Counted from the first letter of the stretch, positions 54,401 through 64,000 are shown. The stretch is 64,000 nucleotides of DNA from Corallium rubrum (GCA_964035015.1 OZ036006.1:3457234-3521233); one strand, 5' to 3'. Notes: generated by a model not told the origin, from the sequence alone. Numbers and translations: made by a program.

Positions 54401-56546
54401 AGTCTCTTACTCTTTTTAACTTTTTTATTTGCGTTGTTGTTGTCTGTATTTAGGCATCGGAGGATGAACACTGACGAGTGTCGGATATAGCTTCTCAAAC
54501 GAATCAATATTTTAAGAGAAAATCAACCTCAAAGTTGCTAAATTTGACCAGGGGCACAACTAGAAAATTTCGAAGGCAGGGGTTGAACACAAAAAAGGGC
54601 AAAGTCGATCAGTATTCTAAACAATTTGGGATACTAGATATCCTCGTTATACTTCTTCGAGAACACTCAGCAACCACAACAACAATCAGTGCCGTACATG
54701 GCAATTAGTGACCGCATTTGTAGGGGGGGGGGGGGGGTCCGGTCCCCCGGAAAGTTTTGAAATCTAGAACCTCGGAAACACCATTTGCAGCAATTTGAGC
54801 GAACTTTTTCATCTAATTCTACGGCGAGTATAGTTGAAATTTTACTGTAAAAACGAAGAAATTGTCACACCAATAAGCCTCTGAGTCTCGCCAGATTTGC
54901 GGAGAATTGTATTGCGTACTACAACAGACGATTAATTATTTGTTTATCTAATGTCTAACCTAGTATTAGAGGTCTCACAAAAAGGGCAGGGGTTGCAATC
55001 CCCCCACCCCCCTAGTTGCGCCCCTGATTGACTGCAATCCTTCCTTCGATTTCTAAATACTGATTAAATATTGATTTCTTTTGAATTTTGCTCATGAATT
55101 ATTAATGAGTTTGAGAATCTTTCTTCTAGCTTTGGCTACATCGAATATGACGAAACAAGCAATGCAAAGGACGCCAAGCAGAAAATGGATGGTCATGAAG
55201 TCGATGGGCGACGACTGTTTTTGGACTTCGCCGCTCCACGAGACTCGCCTGGTGGCGGTGGTGGTGGTTTTAGAGGAGGGAGAGGACGAGGAGGAGGAGG
55301 TAAGCTGATCTAATGATGTGCATGCTCTCGTTAAACTAGCTGTCTATGTGAAATATACACTTAACTTTTTCATGAAAGTATTAATGTGTCTATGAAGCGA
55401 AAATTAAGTTTGTCTTGTTTTCAGTTGACATGCCAACGGGAGATCTCCATTTTGACTAGCCAATTCGACGGAAGACAAACGGTGAATAGCTTGCCGACAA
55501 AATGTCAGTGAACCCGTCTTATGTCCGTCTTTTATGCATAGTCATCGGATAAGAATGTAAAATATAAGTTAAACTGAAAAACTTTGAATCGGTTTTTCGG
55601 GGTTTTTCGGTTTTTCGGTTTTCCACCGTGAAAGAAACCGGGAAAACCGATCTCAAAACAAAACCAATCTTTTCCGGTTAACCGCCTCAGCCTACCTGCG
55701 AATTGCCCCATGAAAGTGGCCGATTTTTTCTATCCGATTCTCGATCGCGACTTGTCGGAGGTTACATGTAGTAGTGACGAAATCAAATGAAATTCTACAT
55801 GTTTGGCGTTGTGGAAGAAACACTCGCATGCTTCCTTCGAATTAAATTTTGTTTAATAATAGCAATGGTATATAAATTCTTCAATAACTCATTATACACG
55901 TGTGACGTCAAAATGTTTAATTTACATGTCAAAACAAACTGAAATATCTCAACAACGAAGCAAGGAAACGAAAGACTAAAATTTCAATAACGTCGCTTTT
56001 TAAATGACACTTTGTAATTTCATTAAGTTGCTAATATGGTTTTGGTACAAAGGAGTTAAGACTCGAGGCATTTTATATAAGCCGTAAGTTTTTCCGAAGC
56101 GAATTGTCGTCATGGCCTCTTGTTCCATATCAATCTCGTTCCCAGAGCCTACGTTCCCCACCCGGGAAACGATTGTCTCTGGGATAATCCGTTTCACATC
56201 GATATTTCATTGGCTGATGAACACAGTGAACTCTATATAACTCTTCTTCCGGATAACAAGAATCCTGTGATGGCGTGAACGGATTACCCCAGAGTCTCTC
56301 GTTTCCCGCCCGTGGGAACGTGGGCTCTGGGAACGAGATTGGTTCCATATGTATAAAGTCAATATTTGTATTGGACACAGTTTTAAAACCAACGTCTTCT
56401 TTTTCTAAGGTGGTCGAGGATTCCGTGGAGGACGAGGTGGTGGTCGAGGAGGTCGTGGAGGTTTTAACAAGTCGCCTGGTGCTGCCAGGAACAAAGGCTC
56501 TATTCAAGAATACCAGGGTAAGAAGACTACGTTTGGCGATGACTGA
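41861..56546 (+). CDS. NCL: Nucleolin (ten exons, 688 aa)
   Basis: Exons: 41861-41887, 43280-43372, 44568-44660, 45863-46577, 49255-49547, 51769-51853, 53605-53734, 54074-54397, 55130-55299, 56410-56546. All junctions are GT-AG with agreeing phases (0,0,0,1,0,1,2,2,1). Residues 1 to about 430 alternate Lys/Pro/Ala basic blocks with Ser/Glu/Asp clusters typical of CK2 targets. RRM1 spans about 436-514 (RNP2 VFVGNV, RNP1 KGYGYVDF), an RGG linker about 515-541, and RRM2 about 550-628 (RNP2 LFVKNL, RNP1 RGFGYIEY). A C-terminal RGG region covers about 634-665, and the end YQGKKTTFGDD echoes the vertebrate nucleolin end QGKKTKFE. Expected role: nucleolar RNA binding, rDNA transcription and pre-rRNA processing. 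Vertebrate nucleolin has four RRMs; two RRMs recall yeast Nsr1. Confidence 0.92.
42983..43060. repeat. Hairpin in nucleolin intron 1
   Basis: AAATACCCCACTGTGGTGG and CCACCACAGTGGGGTATT pair closely. The rest of intron 1 (41888-43279) shows no feature. Confidence 0.7.
43631..43672 (+). repeat. Short tandem repeat in nucleolin intron 2
   Basis: GCCAGCGCGATCCA, 14 bases, repeated three times, followed by an inverted GGATCGCGCTCGCC. The rest of introns 2 and 3 (43373-44567, 44661-45862) shows no gene or element I can support. Confidence 0.75.
46720..46790 (-). mobile_element. Retroposon-tail-like motif, CTGAAGA-hairpin-CGAAA
   Basis: On -: TCTGAAGATGTTGC, loop, GCAACGAAATGTTAG. This motif type is familiar from the ends of Penelope-like and related retroelements. 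No coding part is present. It lies in nucleolin intron 4. Confidence 0.35.
46825..47345 (+). repeat. Satellite-like tandem repeat, three units of about 180-205 bp
   Basis: Units start at about 46829, 47035 and 47213 with GGCGTACCACTCAAAATCTC-like text and share TTTTAGCATTATTG, GTAGCT, CAACAAACTTT and GCCATATTTACAG. The array is inside nucleolin intron 4. Confidence 0.75.
47594..48289. mobile_element. hAT-type element, 696 bp
   Basis: Ends CAGTGGTGCAACTACC and CTAGTTGCGCCACTG are flanked by GTTAAAGG / GTTAAAGT (7 of 8). The interior is rich in GGGGCCC and CCCC tracts. It inserted at the left edge of the TTAA-family element that follows. No transposase is seen. Confidence 0.8.
48295..49030. 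mobile_element. TTAA-type fold-back MITE, right end worn
   Basis: Collinear with 40252-40985 from AGTGTCACTATGATG through ATATGCAAATTTATGG and the mirrored arm to ACAAACGTC. The final TTTTCATCATAGTGACACT is missing. Confidence 0.72.
49583..49898. mobile_element. Fold-back MITE in nucleolin intron 5
   Basis: GTTTATATGATCCCGGTGTA and TACACCGGGATCATATAAAC close arms of about 70 bases, with GGGACGGGATGGCAGC and its complement. Confidence 0.8.
49932..50213. mobile_element. MITE of the AACTTGCAAC family, copy 3
   Basis: GTTGCGTTGCAAGTTGAAAA, GCACGTATTACCACCCACC and the mirrored TTTTCAACTTGCAACGCAAC match copies at 35.5 and 36.9 kb. It ends TTGTTGCCCGTCACCTTTAG. Confidence 0.68.
50331..50391 (+). 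repeat. 20-bp tandem repeat, three units
   Basis: TACGTTGCAATGTTCCGAAC repeats nearly exactly three times. Beyond it, 50400-51415 of intron 5 shows no recognisable gene or element. Confidence 0.85.
51410..51560. repeat. (AT)n run and GC-rich hairpin
   Basis: ATATATATATATATATATAA at about 51420-51440 is followed by a GC-rich stem around CGGGCTCCGGGCCTTCGGCC (51514-51560), unusual in this AT-rich window. Confidence 0.6.
52010..52150. mobile_element. PIF/Harbinger-type MITE, 141 bp
   Basis: Ends AGGCGGTTTTCCACTAGGCG and TTAGTGGAAAACCGCCT are flanked by TTA (52007-52009, 52151-52153). It is a near-complete hairpin in nucleolin intron 6. Confidence 0.8.
52341..52785. mobile_element. hAT-type MITE, 445 bp
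   Basis: Ends CAGGCTTCGAAATAAGTGCC and AAATTTATTTCGAAGCCTG are flanked by exact CTGACTCC (52333-52340, 52786-52793). A (TG)n tract lies inside at 52549-52567. Confidence 0.88.
53310..53547. repeat. Two hairpins in nucleolin intron 6
   Basis: ACCGGGATTACAAAG / CTTTGAAATCCCGGT (about 53313-53387) and GGCACTGAG / CTCAGTGCC (53460-53547). The latter ends about 60 bases before exon 7. Confidence 0.55.
53865..53911 (+). mobile_element. Fragment of the TA-flanked CACGCGTAAAAA MITE
   Basis: TACACGCTTAAAAATG followed by AACTTGTTGACATATGTGAA matches the left end of the copies at 17.93 and 19.81 kb. It lies in nucleolin intron 7. Confidence 0.6.
54549..55026. mobile_element. hAT-type element in nucleolin intron 8
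   Basis: Ends CAGGGGCACAACTAG and CTAGTTGCGCCCCTG. The interior shares AAATCTAGAACCTCGGAAAC and CATCTAATTCTACGGC with the 32.7 kb element. The target duplication is imperfect (ATTTGAC against ATTGACT). Confidence 0.68.
55388..55990. mobile_element. TTAA-family fold-back MITE with internal insertion
   Basis: The left arm GTGTCTATGAAGCGAAAATT is interrupted after TTGTCTTGTTT by unrelated sequence (about 55420-55780). The right arm resumes with CATTATACACGTGTGACGTCAAAATG and GAAATATCTCAACAACGAAG. Confidence 0.6.
56131..56341. mobile_element. MITE with exact 9-bp target duplication
   Basis: Ends CAATCTCGTTCCCAGAGCC and GGCTCTGGGAACGAGATTG are flanked by GTTCCATAT (56122-56130, 56342-56350). It sits in nucleolin intron 9, about 70 bases before the last exon. 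A sister copy is at 62219-62415 and a fragment at 16561. Confidence 0.85.
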
Positions 56547-56755
56547 AGACACTATCCCATCATTACACTACGCACGGCCTTCATGTATTTTGACGTTAGT
56601 CCGTATATCACAAGTTGACAGAACATATAACCAATAACTACAGACTCGGGGTTGTGTCCTTAATGTACAGTATATACGGGTAGTGTTTCGAACGATCAAA
56701 CTGTGACTTTCCACGTGTTTCTTAAAGTCTGGTTGTGGGACGAGAACACCATAGC

Positions 56756-57060
56756 GTATTTCGACCGCTGACCTATATATAACTGGACTATGGACGCCCT
56801 ATATCAATGACTGACAGAGTGACCGATCCAAGATGGCGGGTCCTTTCTCCCATAGTAGTGACCGCTGACTTTTTTCTCATAAGGCATTTATAACTGTTTG
56901 ATGGGACCGCGGGCGCGTTTGAGCCCGCAGTCAAATATTGACAGAATAATGTCAGCGGTTGCTACCATGAGAGAAAGGACCCCATATTTCGGCCATCTTT
57001 GTTTGATCACTTTTTTATGGGACTCGCAGTCCAGTTATATACATGTCAGTGATTTCGACA
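56756..57060. mobile_element. Fold-back element downstream of nucleolin
   Basis: TATAACTGGACTATGGAC / GACTCGCAGTCCAGTTATA and GTAGTGACCGCTGAC / GTCAGCGGTTGCTAC form an inverted repeat. A fragment of similar text (GTCAGCGGTTACTACTATGG) lies at 20299. Bases 57065-57580 show no feature. Confidence 0.6.
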
Positions 57061-57583
57061 TGGGTACATCTTTACGACTCAGATACGACAACCGTAACAT
57101 CCTACGCAGGTGAATGGTGATTGTACGATTAAATAGCTTTGTATGATGCAACACAATATCATGTGTAATTGATTTCTTCAGCAGATATGAAATGAAAACA
57201 ACGCCGAGAAAATTTATGCATTATAATATAAAGTTTTTCGATTTGTAAAGTATAATTCTATTTGGTTGTTAATTTTTTAACCAAACTGAATCATTGTCCG
57301 ACCAAAAAAAGGCCTTTTACTAATCCGAAAAACTGATTGTTTTTTCAATGCGTATTTTTGTAGGAATTGTTTTCATTTTTTATCTGTCGCCTGTACATAG
57401 TCCATTCTAAACAGTTTTCAGTCTTGGACTGCCTATTGTGTCATTTTGCCGTAGAATTGAGTATTGTCGAACACAGGCTGCGCACAGACCATATTCATAC
57501 ATGGCCGTGAAATTAATAATCTTTTATGTGCATATGAATTAGCTCACTCGTTTTCATGTGCGAAATTCAAAAGAATCTTTACT

Positions 57584-58006
57584 CCTGGCCAAACGCTTTC
57601 AACATTAGCGACCTTGGCTTAAGATACCCCGGGTTCAGTTTACGGATACTGGTACCGCCATTTTTGTTTACTCGTAATATCTACTCGTTTTCCCGTGGTA
57701 GATCATGGTCTACCCGTACATACGACTACGGGTACGGGTAGCTTACCCGCCAAAAATGGCGTTACCCGTACCCATAAACCGAACCTGGGGTATCTTAAGG
57801 TCTCTATTTCATTCAACATCGTTCAACATTGTTGAACGCGTGTTGAACGAAAATTTGAACATGTTCAAATTTCGTTCAACGTCATTCAATACCATTCAAC
57901 AACGTTCAACATCATTCAACAGGGGTGGCCAAACGCTTTCAACATGTTGAATCACGGCTGAATTCAACGATATTGAATGAAATGTTGAAAGCGTTTGGCC
58001 AGGCCT
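57584..58006. mobile_element. Fold-back element with a second palindrome inserted
   Basis: Outer ends CTGGCCAAACGCTTTCAACA and TGTTGAAAGCGTTTGGCCAG. The inner palindrome (about 57619-57800) has ends AGATACCCCGGGTTCAG and GAACCTGGGGTATCT next to TTA, as for PIF/Harbinger targets. Confidence 0.65.
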
Positions 58007-58136
58007 TAAAACGAGGGCAGAGGGGCTAATTTATACGTATATAAAAGGATTTTAAATCGTCGGCCATTTATGAATAACGTACGTATTTTGAACGAGCTTC
58101 TTCTTAACTCTTGGGCGTTACGTGTTTAAATAAAAT

Positions 58137-58162
58137 TTGATTGATTGATTGATTGATTGATT
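58137..58162 (+). repeat. (TTGA)n microsatellite
   Basis: Six TTGA units follow GTGTTTAAATAAAAT, a possible retroposon tail. Confidence 0.85.
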
Positions 58163-58349
58163 GGTCTATTGTTCCAAGACAAAATGGCGCAATGGCCAGT
58201 TCGCGCCTGTCTCAGTTAGGTTTGACATGTTGTAAAGAGATTTTGTGAAACATTTGGGGACTTTTTAAGCGTATTATAAAGGCACTGTCCCTGTATTGTG
58301 TATTTATGATGTAAGCGTGTTTTTATTACACAGGTTAATAGGGAAGAAC

Positions 58350-58740
58350 TACAGAAAGTATAAAGATTGGCGTTTACAACTCTTCCAAATCTCGTGTAGT
58401 TCATGAGATATAAAGATTTGTTTGATATGCAAATGATCCAACGTCGCACTGCACAATGACTTACTAAAAAAGCCTGTATATATGGATTATATAACGAAAT
58501 TGTGAAACTGTGAATGTGCGTGTGAGAGCTGTACCCAATGATACTAAAACGTTAGCTTACTATTCGAGTGCCATGGTTTAATAATCTCAAAGATATACAG
58601 GCTTTTTTAGTAAGTCATTACGCAGTGTGACATCACAGAGAGGATCATTTGCATATCAAACAAATCTTAATATCTCATGAACTGCATGAGATTTGGAAGA
58701 GTTGTAAACGCCAATCTTTATACTTTCTGTAGTCCTTTCA
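58350..58740. mobile_element. Fold-back element with ATGCAAAT and CRE-like motifs
   Basis: CTACAGAAAGTATAAAGATT and its complement close arms of about 150 bases that carry TTTGATATGCAAATGATC and, inverted, GTGACATCACAG. Resembles the TTAA-family interior but has different ends. Bases 58745-59275 hold no feature. Confidence 0.65.
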
Positions 58741-59276
58741 AGTGAGAGAGTTTATTTTGAAGTGATTTTTTCACTGCATAAGCACTTCAAAATAATTATA
58801 TGATCACATATTTGTAAACTAAGTATTGTACGTTCCTGGTAAAGGGGGGGTAGCCAATATGAGCACGTCTTTTGATTGGCTACAAGTAACCGATCAGATT
58901 GTCAAATACAAACTCGTTTCAATGCTCTTTGTTGCGTAGGTCTTTCTTGGGTTAGCCGTGATTTACCCGATCAGAAACTTACCATAGACCCTTTTAATAA
59001 GTGCAAAGTACGTCATTTTTCGCACTTTTCAATCCTAGTGAAAATATACAAAAGCTAAGATAATAATTCAAAAGAAAAATTGAAAAGAAATTAACGTCAT
59101 AGGGTGCAAATTTTCTATACTTATTAAAAGCGCCTATACAAAGGTCGAAAATTTAAATACCATCATTTTCTGATAATTTGACATCTAGTCAACTTTTAAA
59201 AAAAAAACAAAAAAAAAATTTTAGCACGAAAATCCTACGCGAGCTGTTTTCATGACTTTATACCACACTAAATATG

Positions 59277-60079
59277 CATGCAGATGCCAGACTCGTCCCC
59301 AGTTGTTATATGATACGCTGCTAGGCTAAACGCGCAAGGGGATCTGGGAAGGGGAGAGAAAAAATAACGACTGGCAGATTACACATTCAAAATGGCAATG
59401 CAAAAATTCTAGATGCTGAAGAAAGACCATTTCATCGAACTTTATTGTGCATTTTTGGCTAACAAACTCTCTTGTCCTCAAGAAAATGTAAGTGGAACCT
59501 GACAGAAACATTTCACTTGACTCTGAAGATCACCGCCGCTGAGGCCGGCGAAACGTCACTCACTATTAAAACATCAACAACAGTCTTTCTCAAGACTACA
59601 CTAACCTAGACGTACAATTTGCACAAACAACATGTACTAATCCTTGGTTTAAACCATTTATCCTGTCATTCCGAAGAGGGCCTATTATTCAAATTCACCA
59701 TCTAAGCTCGCGTTGCAGTGAGCATTCAAATCTTCATCGTACTCTGCCATATATTGATTTCAGCTGGCAAATAAGATCTAGAGACGGTCGAAATATGACC
59801 AAGGAAAACGTAATTTGAAAGGCCTACATTATAGAAATATCGATTTGTCTCTAATAAAGGGAGAAAATCCGGTTACGAAGCAAACAGTGGCAGGTTGCAA
59901 GATATGCATATAATTTGCAAGAAATTTCTAGTAATCTGCCAGTCGCTTCCCATTTTTTTCTCCCCCTTACCATGAAACCCCGCGCGCCCACACTTGTCCT
60001 AGTGAGTCCCTTGTGATCCCACGTTTGATCCTACTTAACATAAAGAAGCGACTGGGGACGAGTCTGTGGAGATGCTACA
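59277..60079. mobile_element. Large fold-back element
   Basis: Outer ends GCAGATGCCAGACTCGTCCC and GGGGACGAGTCTGTGGAGATG. Inner arms: GGGAGAGAAAAAATAACGAC and TCGCTTCCCATTTTTTTCTC. The centre carries the CTGAAGA...CGAAACGTC motif at 59523-59557. Confidence 0.6.
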
Positions 60080-60095
60080 TTCATTTTAGGGGCCT

Positions 60096-60902
60096 TTACA
60101 CGAGCCCGGGTTGAGAGCCAACCCGGGTCAACCCGTCTACGAATTAACGTCTGTTAGCGTTACACGATAGCCGGTCAACCCGTCTTGCCGGGTGACCCTT
60201 TCAAGACCCGGGTCGACCCGTGTTGGAGAGGTGCGACGGTGCGGAACTTTGGTCAATTCCTTCATGTAAACACGGGTTGACTTGACCCGGTGTCACGGTC
60301 TCAGCGATCCCCCAGTCTGAGTTATCCCCTAAGACTAACTGCGCAGTTATCTCCAGTCCTGCTTTTCTGCATTGCTATTGTCGTTATTCTACTCAAAAAA
60401 TACGTATAATCATGGAAACCATACTTTTATCACGTTCTGTTAAACATTTGCTCGCAAGGTAATCAATATCATAAGTATAAATATAAAACGTCTGTGATTA
60501 TTACGAATGACAATACCATGTAACTCATGTAAATAATAGTTCGCTATTAAAGCTTTCGTCTCGCTAAACTCGATACTTCATCAGAGCATCTAAGATTCTA
60601 AGAATATGTAAATTTAATAAGACATAAGTAGTCTTGATGAAGTATTATTTACATGAGTTACATGGTATTGCCATTCATAATAATCACAGACGTTTTATAG
60701 TTATACTTATGATATTGATTACCTTGCGACCAAATGTTTAAAAGAACGTGATAAAAGTATGGTTTCCATGATTATATGTATTTTTCGAGTTAGAATAACG
60801 ACAATATCAATGCAGAAATGCAGGGGATAACTGCGCAGTTGGTCTTAGGAGATAACTCAGACTGGGGGATCGCTGAGACCGTGACACCGGGCTCGTGTAA
60901 AG
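60096..60902. mobile_element. Nested fold-back elements
   Basis: Outer ends CTTTACACGAGCCCGGG and CCGGGCTCGTGTAAAG. The inner palindrome (about 60290-60884) has ends GTGTCACGGTCTCAGCGATC and GATCGCTGAGACCGTGACAC and arms of about 250 bases. Further GACCCGGG-rich text continues to 60990. Bases 61000-61740 show no supported feature. Confidence 0.7.
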
Positions 60903-61765
60903 TGTTGGCAATATGATAATTTGTGTTGAGAAAAGCTGACACGGGTTGGGAAAAAAAGCAGCTGACCCGGGCTTGGCACTCAACCCGGGGCGGTTTCGTT
61001 TTTTTTATACTTTATTTCAAGAATGTTTGTTACTCTATAGTTGTACAGAAATAACAGTGTCTAATTATTAGGCACAATTCTCTAGTGTTCATCATTAAAT
61101 CTATCATATACTACAAATCTATAAGTACATTTTTCACTACAATCTGACAAAACAAAAATTCTAGTTGGGTCATGAAATCATTTAGGGAATGTTGGGCCTT
61201 CTGCCTGCCAAACAGGTGGAATTAATAACAGCTTCCTAAAACTAGTGAGGGTAGACGACAAAATACCGAGGTGCAACGTGGGCGCACCGATTTAAAATAA
61301 GTCATTTCGGAGTTCTGATAAAATACTGTTGCTCGTGTTTTAAATATTGCGTTTACTTGAACAAACTGGATTTCACTACCAATATCAGAGTGCCCGTTGG
61401 GCCCAAAATAACGAGCCAATCACTAACATGCCTGCACATTTCCAGCAGGCGTATATTATTGCATTGCATGAATTGCCCCGTGATAAGTTCAAAATGACGA
61501 TCAAGAGCGCTGATGCGTGATGCATGCAATCGAATTTTAGAAACGTTTAAGACTGTCTAAAAGATTTACAACCGCAAGCTCTTGAGAAATTGGTTAATGG
61601 ACAAATTTTTTCGTCTTTTAGCCTACATGATTAGGAAAGTTGCATATATTTCAGTCAGCTTCTATGGGTTTTTGGTATGGTGAAATTCATTTGTCACAGA
61701 TACGTTCTGTGGTTCACGCGTCCAGTCGTCTCTTCTCGGGGAGACGGTTGGAAATCGGGCCTATA

Positions 61766-62038
61766 ATACTACTCAAATCAGTAGAGCGAGACATGGATGA
61801 TTTTTTTATCGCTTCCGAAGTGTCAGTTTTATTAACCGCGGATCAATTTCAAAGCAATCACGAGGTGTATTCTTATGTACCACGTGATAAGTTACGAGTT
61901 AACGATTGGATGTTTATCACGTGGTACATGAGAATACACCTCGTGATTGCTTTGAAATATGATCTGCGGTTAATAAAACTGACACTTCGGAAGCGATAAA
62001 AAAATCATCCATGTCTCGCTCTGCTGATTTGAGTAGTA
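61766..62038. mobile_element. Near-perfect palindrome, arms about 130 bp
   Basis: ACTACTCAAATCAGTAGAGCG / CGCTCTGCTGATTTGAGTAGT-type ends, and GTATTCTTATGTACCACGTG / CACGTGGTACATGAGAATAC near the axis. The long + frame from 61640 is arm sequence. A separate hairpin at 62095-62176 (TTTTATCAGATATA / TATATCTGATAAAA) follows. Confidence 0.85.
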
Positions 62039-62218
62039 AGCCTAACGCAAAGGAGTGTAATCACGTGAGTGAAAGAATGCAGTCTTTACGTTACTGTTTA
62101 ATAAACGAGCAGGAGTGTTTTATCAGATATAACAGATATGTATATCTGATAAAACACGAACTGCGAGTTTATTGAACGGCTTCAAAAACGAACCATTTGG
62201 TAAGTTCACTGGCGTGGT

Positions 62219-62415
62219 CAATCTCGTTCCCAGAGCCCACCCAGCGGGCGGGAAACGAGAGGCTCTGGGATAATCCGTTCACGCCATCACAGGATTCTTC
62301 TTATCCGGAAGAATAGTAATCGTGTTCATCAGCCAATGAAATATCGATGTGAAACGGATTATCCCAGAGTCTCTCGTTTCCCGGGTGAGGAACGTGGGCT
62401 CTGGGAACGAGATTG
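62219..62415. mobile_element. MITE, sister of the 56131 element
   Basis: Ends CAATCTCGTTCCCAGAGCC and GGCTCTGGGAACGAGATTG; TGGCGTGGT / TGGCGCAGT flank it (7 of 9). Bases 62420-62905 show no supported feature. Confidence 0.78.
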
Positions 62416-62910
62416 TGGCGCAGTAAGTTTGAAAAATAACCTTGTCTAAGCCGAGAAAATCAAAGCTAAAGTTTATGTAAATCAGCGTTCGACGTTACAT
62501 CTAAAGGACGCAATCACTACCCTGGGAAGTCCACGACATATTTACACCTGTAGAAATAAGGGCGTTGACTTGACGATCAAAACAAAACGTCTTTGTTTAT
62601 AATTATCAAATTCCATTGTTCCCTGTCTGCATTATATCAGCGAATTCAGCCAGCACACTGGAATATTTTTAATATTGTAGCCAGCATGTTTACAAGCCTT
62701 CCGTTTCTCGTTTACAAGGGTCTAACGTCAGTGCTTTAATATTTTATTGATGACATTTGAGATTTAATTGATTTTACCAACAGAAACTATGATAGGGGTC
62801 AGTAATTACAATGGATAGTATAGTCTCTTCGGCCAAACGGCATTATTGAATATATTGCAGCCAGCTAGCTTCGAGCGAAATCTCTCATGTGGTTACATTC
62901 CTTTGCGTTA

Positions 62911-63292
62911 AGCCCCGGTCAAACGAGGATGAGAGTTGGCAAGCGAGAGTTTGTCTGAGAGTTTTCTCAACTCTCATGCCCCGGTCAAACGAGGATGAGA
63001 GTTGACCATGAGAGTTGACGAGAGTTGTAGGATTTACCGCGCGTAGCAGGGAGACTAGGAACGAATTTCGAGGTAAACAAAGTACTAACCTCTCATCAAC
63101 TCTCATATGCCAACTCTCATGACCGGTCAAACGAGCAAAAACTCTCCACTCTCATTAAAATTTGAACCAGCTCAACGTTGATGAGAGTTGATAAGAGTGC
63201 ATGAGAGTCGATGAGAGTTGGTGGTCAAACGCGACCGAGAGTTGCAACTCTCATCGACTCTCCTCAACTCTCATCCTCGTTTGACCGGACCT
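62911..63292. mobile_element. PIF/Harbinger-type MITE built of GAGAGTTG repeats
   Basis: Ends AGCCCCGGTCAAACGAGGAT and ATCCTCGTTTGACCGGACCT are flanked by TTA (62908-62910, 63293-63295). The interior has more than ten ATGAGAGTTG / CAACTCTCAT words in both orientations and a second GGTCAAACGAGGATGAGAG. Confidence 0.75.
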
Positions 63293-63431
63293 TTAGGCTT
63301 GTTATTGACCCGTCGTTATGGTCCCGCATACGTCCAGTTTTCATCCAGATTGAATTCTCTACTGCTTTTGGTAGTATCCTGAACCTCATTAAATCAAACT
63401 CCGAACTGGCGAACTAAAAACGAATTTTTAA

Positions 63432-64000
63432 AGTGTCACTGTGATGAAAAATACTCAGTCTTTTTTTTGATCTTGTCATAAAGTACATTTACAATGAGGA
63501 TTAACAGCGTTTGTGGTTTGTCAATATCTCATCTCGTGCAAGAGATAATGACATCATTTTCTCGAAACGAGAGAAATGAAAATCGTAAAATTAGGAATAT
63601 CTCTAGATATAAACCATAGAAAGTGCTAAAATTTTTCATGCTTATAGTATTAAATAAAATACGTTTTACTGTGGAACTTTAGTTGTTTTCGTGGAAACTG
63701 CTGGTTCCTGGCCCCCTCCAATGATAAAATTAAATTTGATTATTTATCAGCAATCAAGTAGCTTTTACTCCAGCGAATAAAAGTGAAGATTAGGGCTTAT
63801 GTAGGCATTGTAATTCAAACGTTTAAATCTTTCTATTTTTAAACAATGAGGCAAAAATGATAATTCCTAAGGTTTAGAGTAACGGGAGCATGCGCTTAAC
63901 ATGGCAATGACAAAAGTTCCACAGAGAAGTGTATTTTATTGGATGCTATAAGCGTACAAAGTTTAACTCATTCCTGTCCGGGGGCTTCCCCAGAGGTGAA
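63432..64000. mobile_element. TTAA-type fold-back MITE running off the window
   Basis: Starts AGTGTCACTGTGATGAAAA after TTAA and follows 40252-40985. It lacks the ATATGCAAAT segment and continues past the window end. Confidence 0.7.

Noticed and set aside
56518-56523. Possible extra splice donor GTAAGA in the last nucleolin exon
   Set aside because: Reading through gives QGKKTTFGDD and a stop, which matches the conserved nucleolin end, so no further intron is needed.
61640-61999. 119-codon open frame on +
   Set aside because: It runs through a near-perfect palindrome and has no domain or splice context.
1-64000. CRISPR arrays, operons or bacterial ribosome binding sites
   Set aside because: Gene structure is spliced and eukaryotic; tandem repeats here lack regular unique spacers.

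Overview
The window is AT-rich genomic DNA from an animal. Genes are split by GT-AG introns of 0.3-7 kb. Introns and intergenic DNA are packed with short non-autonomous DNA transposons (MITEs and fold-back palindromes) and SINEs. An interstitial TTAGGG tract, a two-RRM nucleolin and this repeat style suggest a marine invertebrate, most plausibly a cnidarian of anthozoan type. That placement is inference; no mitochondrial or rRNA marker is present.

Left two thirds (about 300-40,030): four genes for small secreted cysteine-rich precursors, three on + (456-8099, 14213-19644, 34706-40027) and one on - (26312-22855). I recognise no named family. All four share one plan. Exon 1 encodes a signal peptide and a short basic propeptide that ends at a basic processing site. 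A phase-0 intron follows. Exon 2 encodes the cysteine-rich domain, with W-x-x-x-C just inside the exon, then CC-x2-C, C, C-x6-C-x3-C and a C-terminal C-x4-C. Genes 1 and 2 are close paralogues; genes 3 and 4 are divergent members. The gene 2 promoter has a second, truncated copy inside its own intron. This cluster is the best candidate for an undescribed system, such as a processed peptide, toxin or signalling family.

Right third (41,861-56,546): a ten-exon nucleolin gene on +, 688 codons by my splice model. It has an acidic serine-rich N-terminal half, two RRM domains separated by an RGG linker, a C-terminal RGG domain and the nucleolin-type end QGKKT. A 5'-truncated LINE on - abuts its promoter. 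From 56,550 to 64,000 I see only nested fold-back elements.

Minor coding remnants are a PHD-finger-like two-exon fragment (11,355-11,757), a MADF/Myb-like fragment inside a hAT element (37.4-37.7 kb), a PIF/Harbinger N-terminal-like ORF inside a long-TIR element (38.3 kb), and an unrecognised coding-like stretch on - inside a TIR-bounded element (5.48-6.69 kb).

Mobile DNA: several insertions are supported by clean target-site duplications read directly: 8 bp (hAT type), 9 bp (Mutator-like), TTA (PIF/Harbinger), TTAA (piggyBac-like) and TA (Tc1/mariner-like). Nesting is common. SINEs have tRNA-derived or 5S-rRNA-derived heads. Exon boundaries were read by eye from splice consensus, reading phase and paralogue comparison; no transcript data were available.
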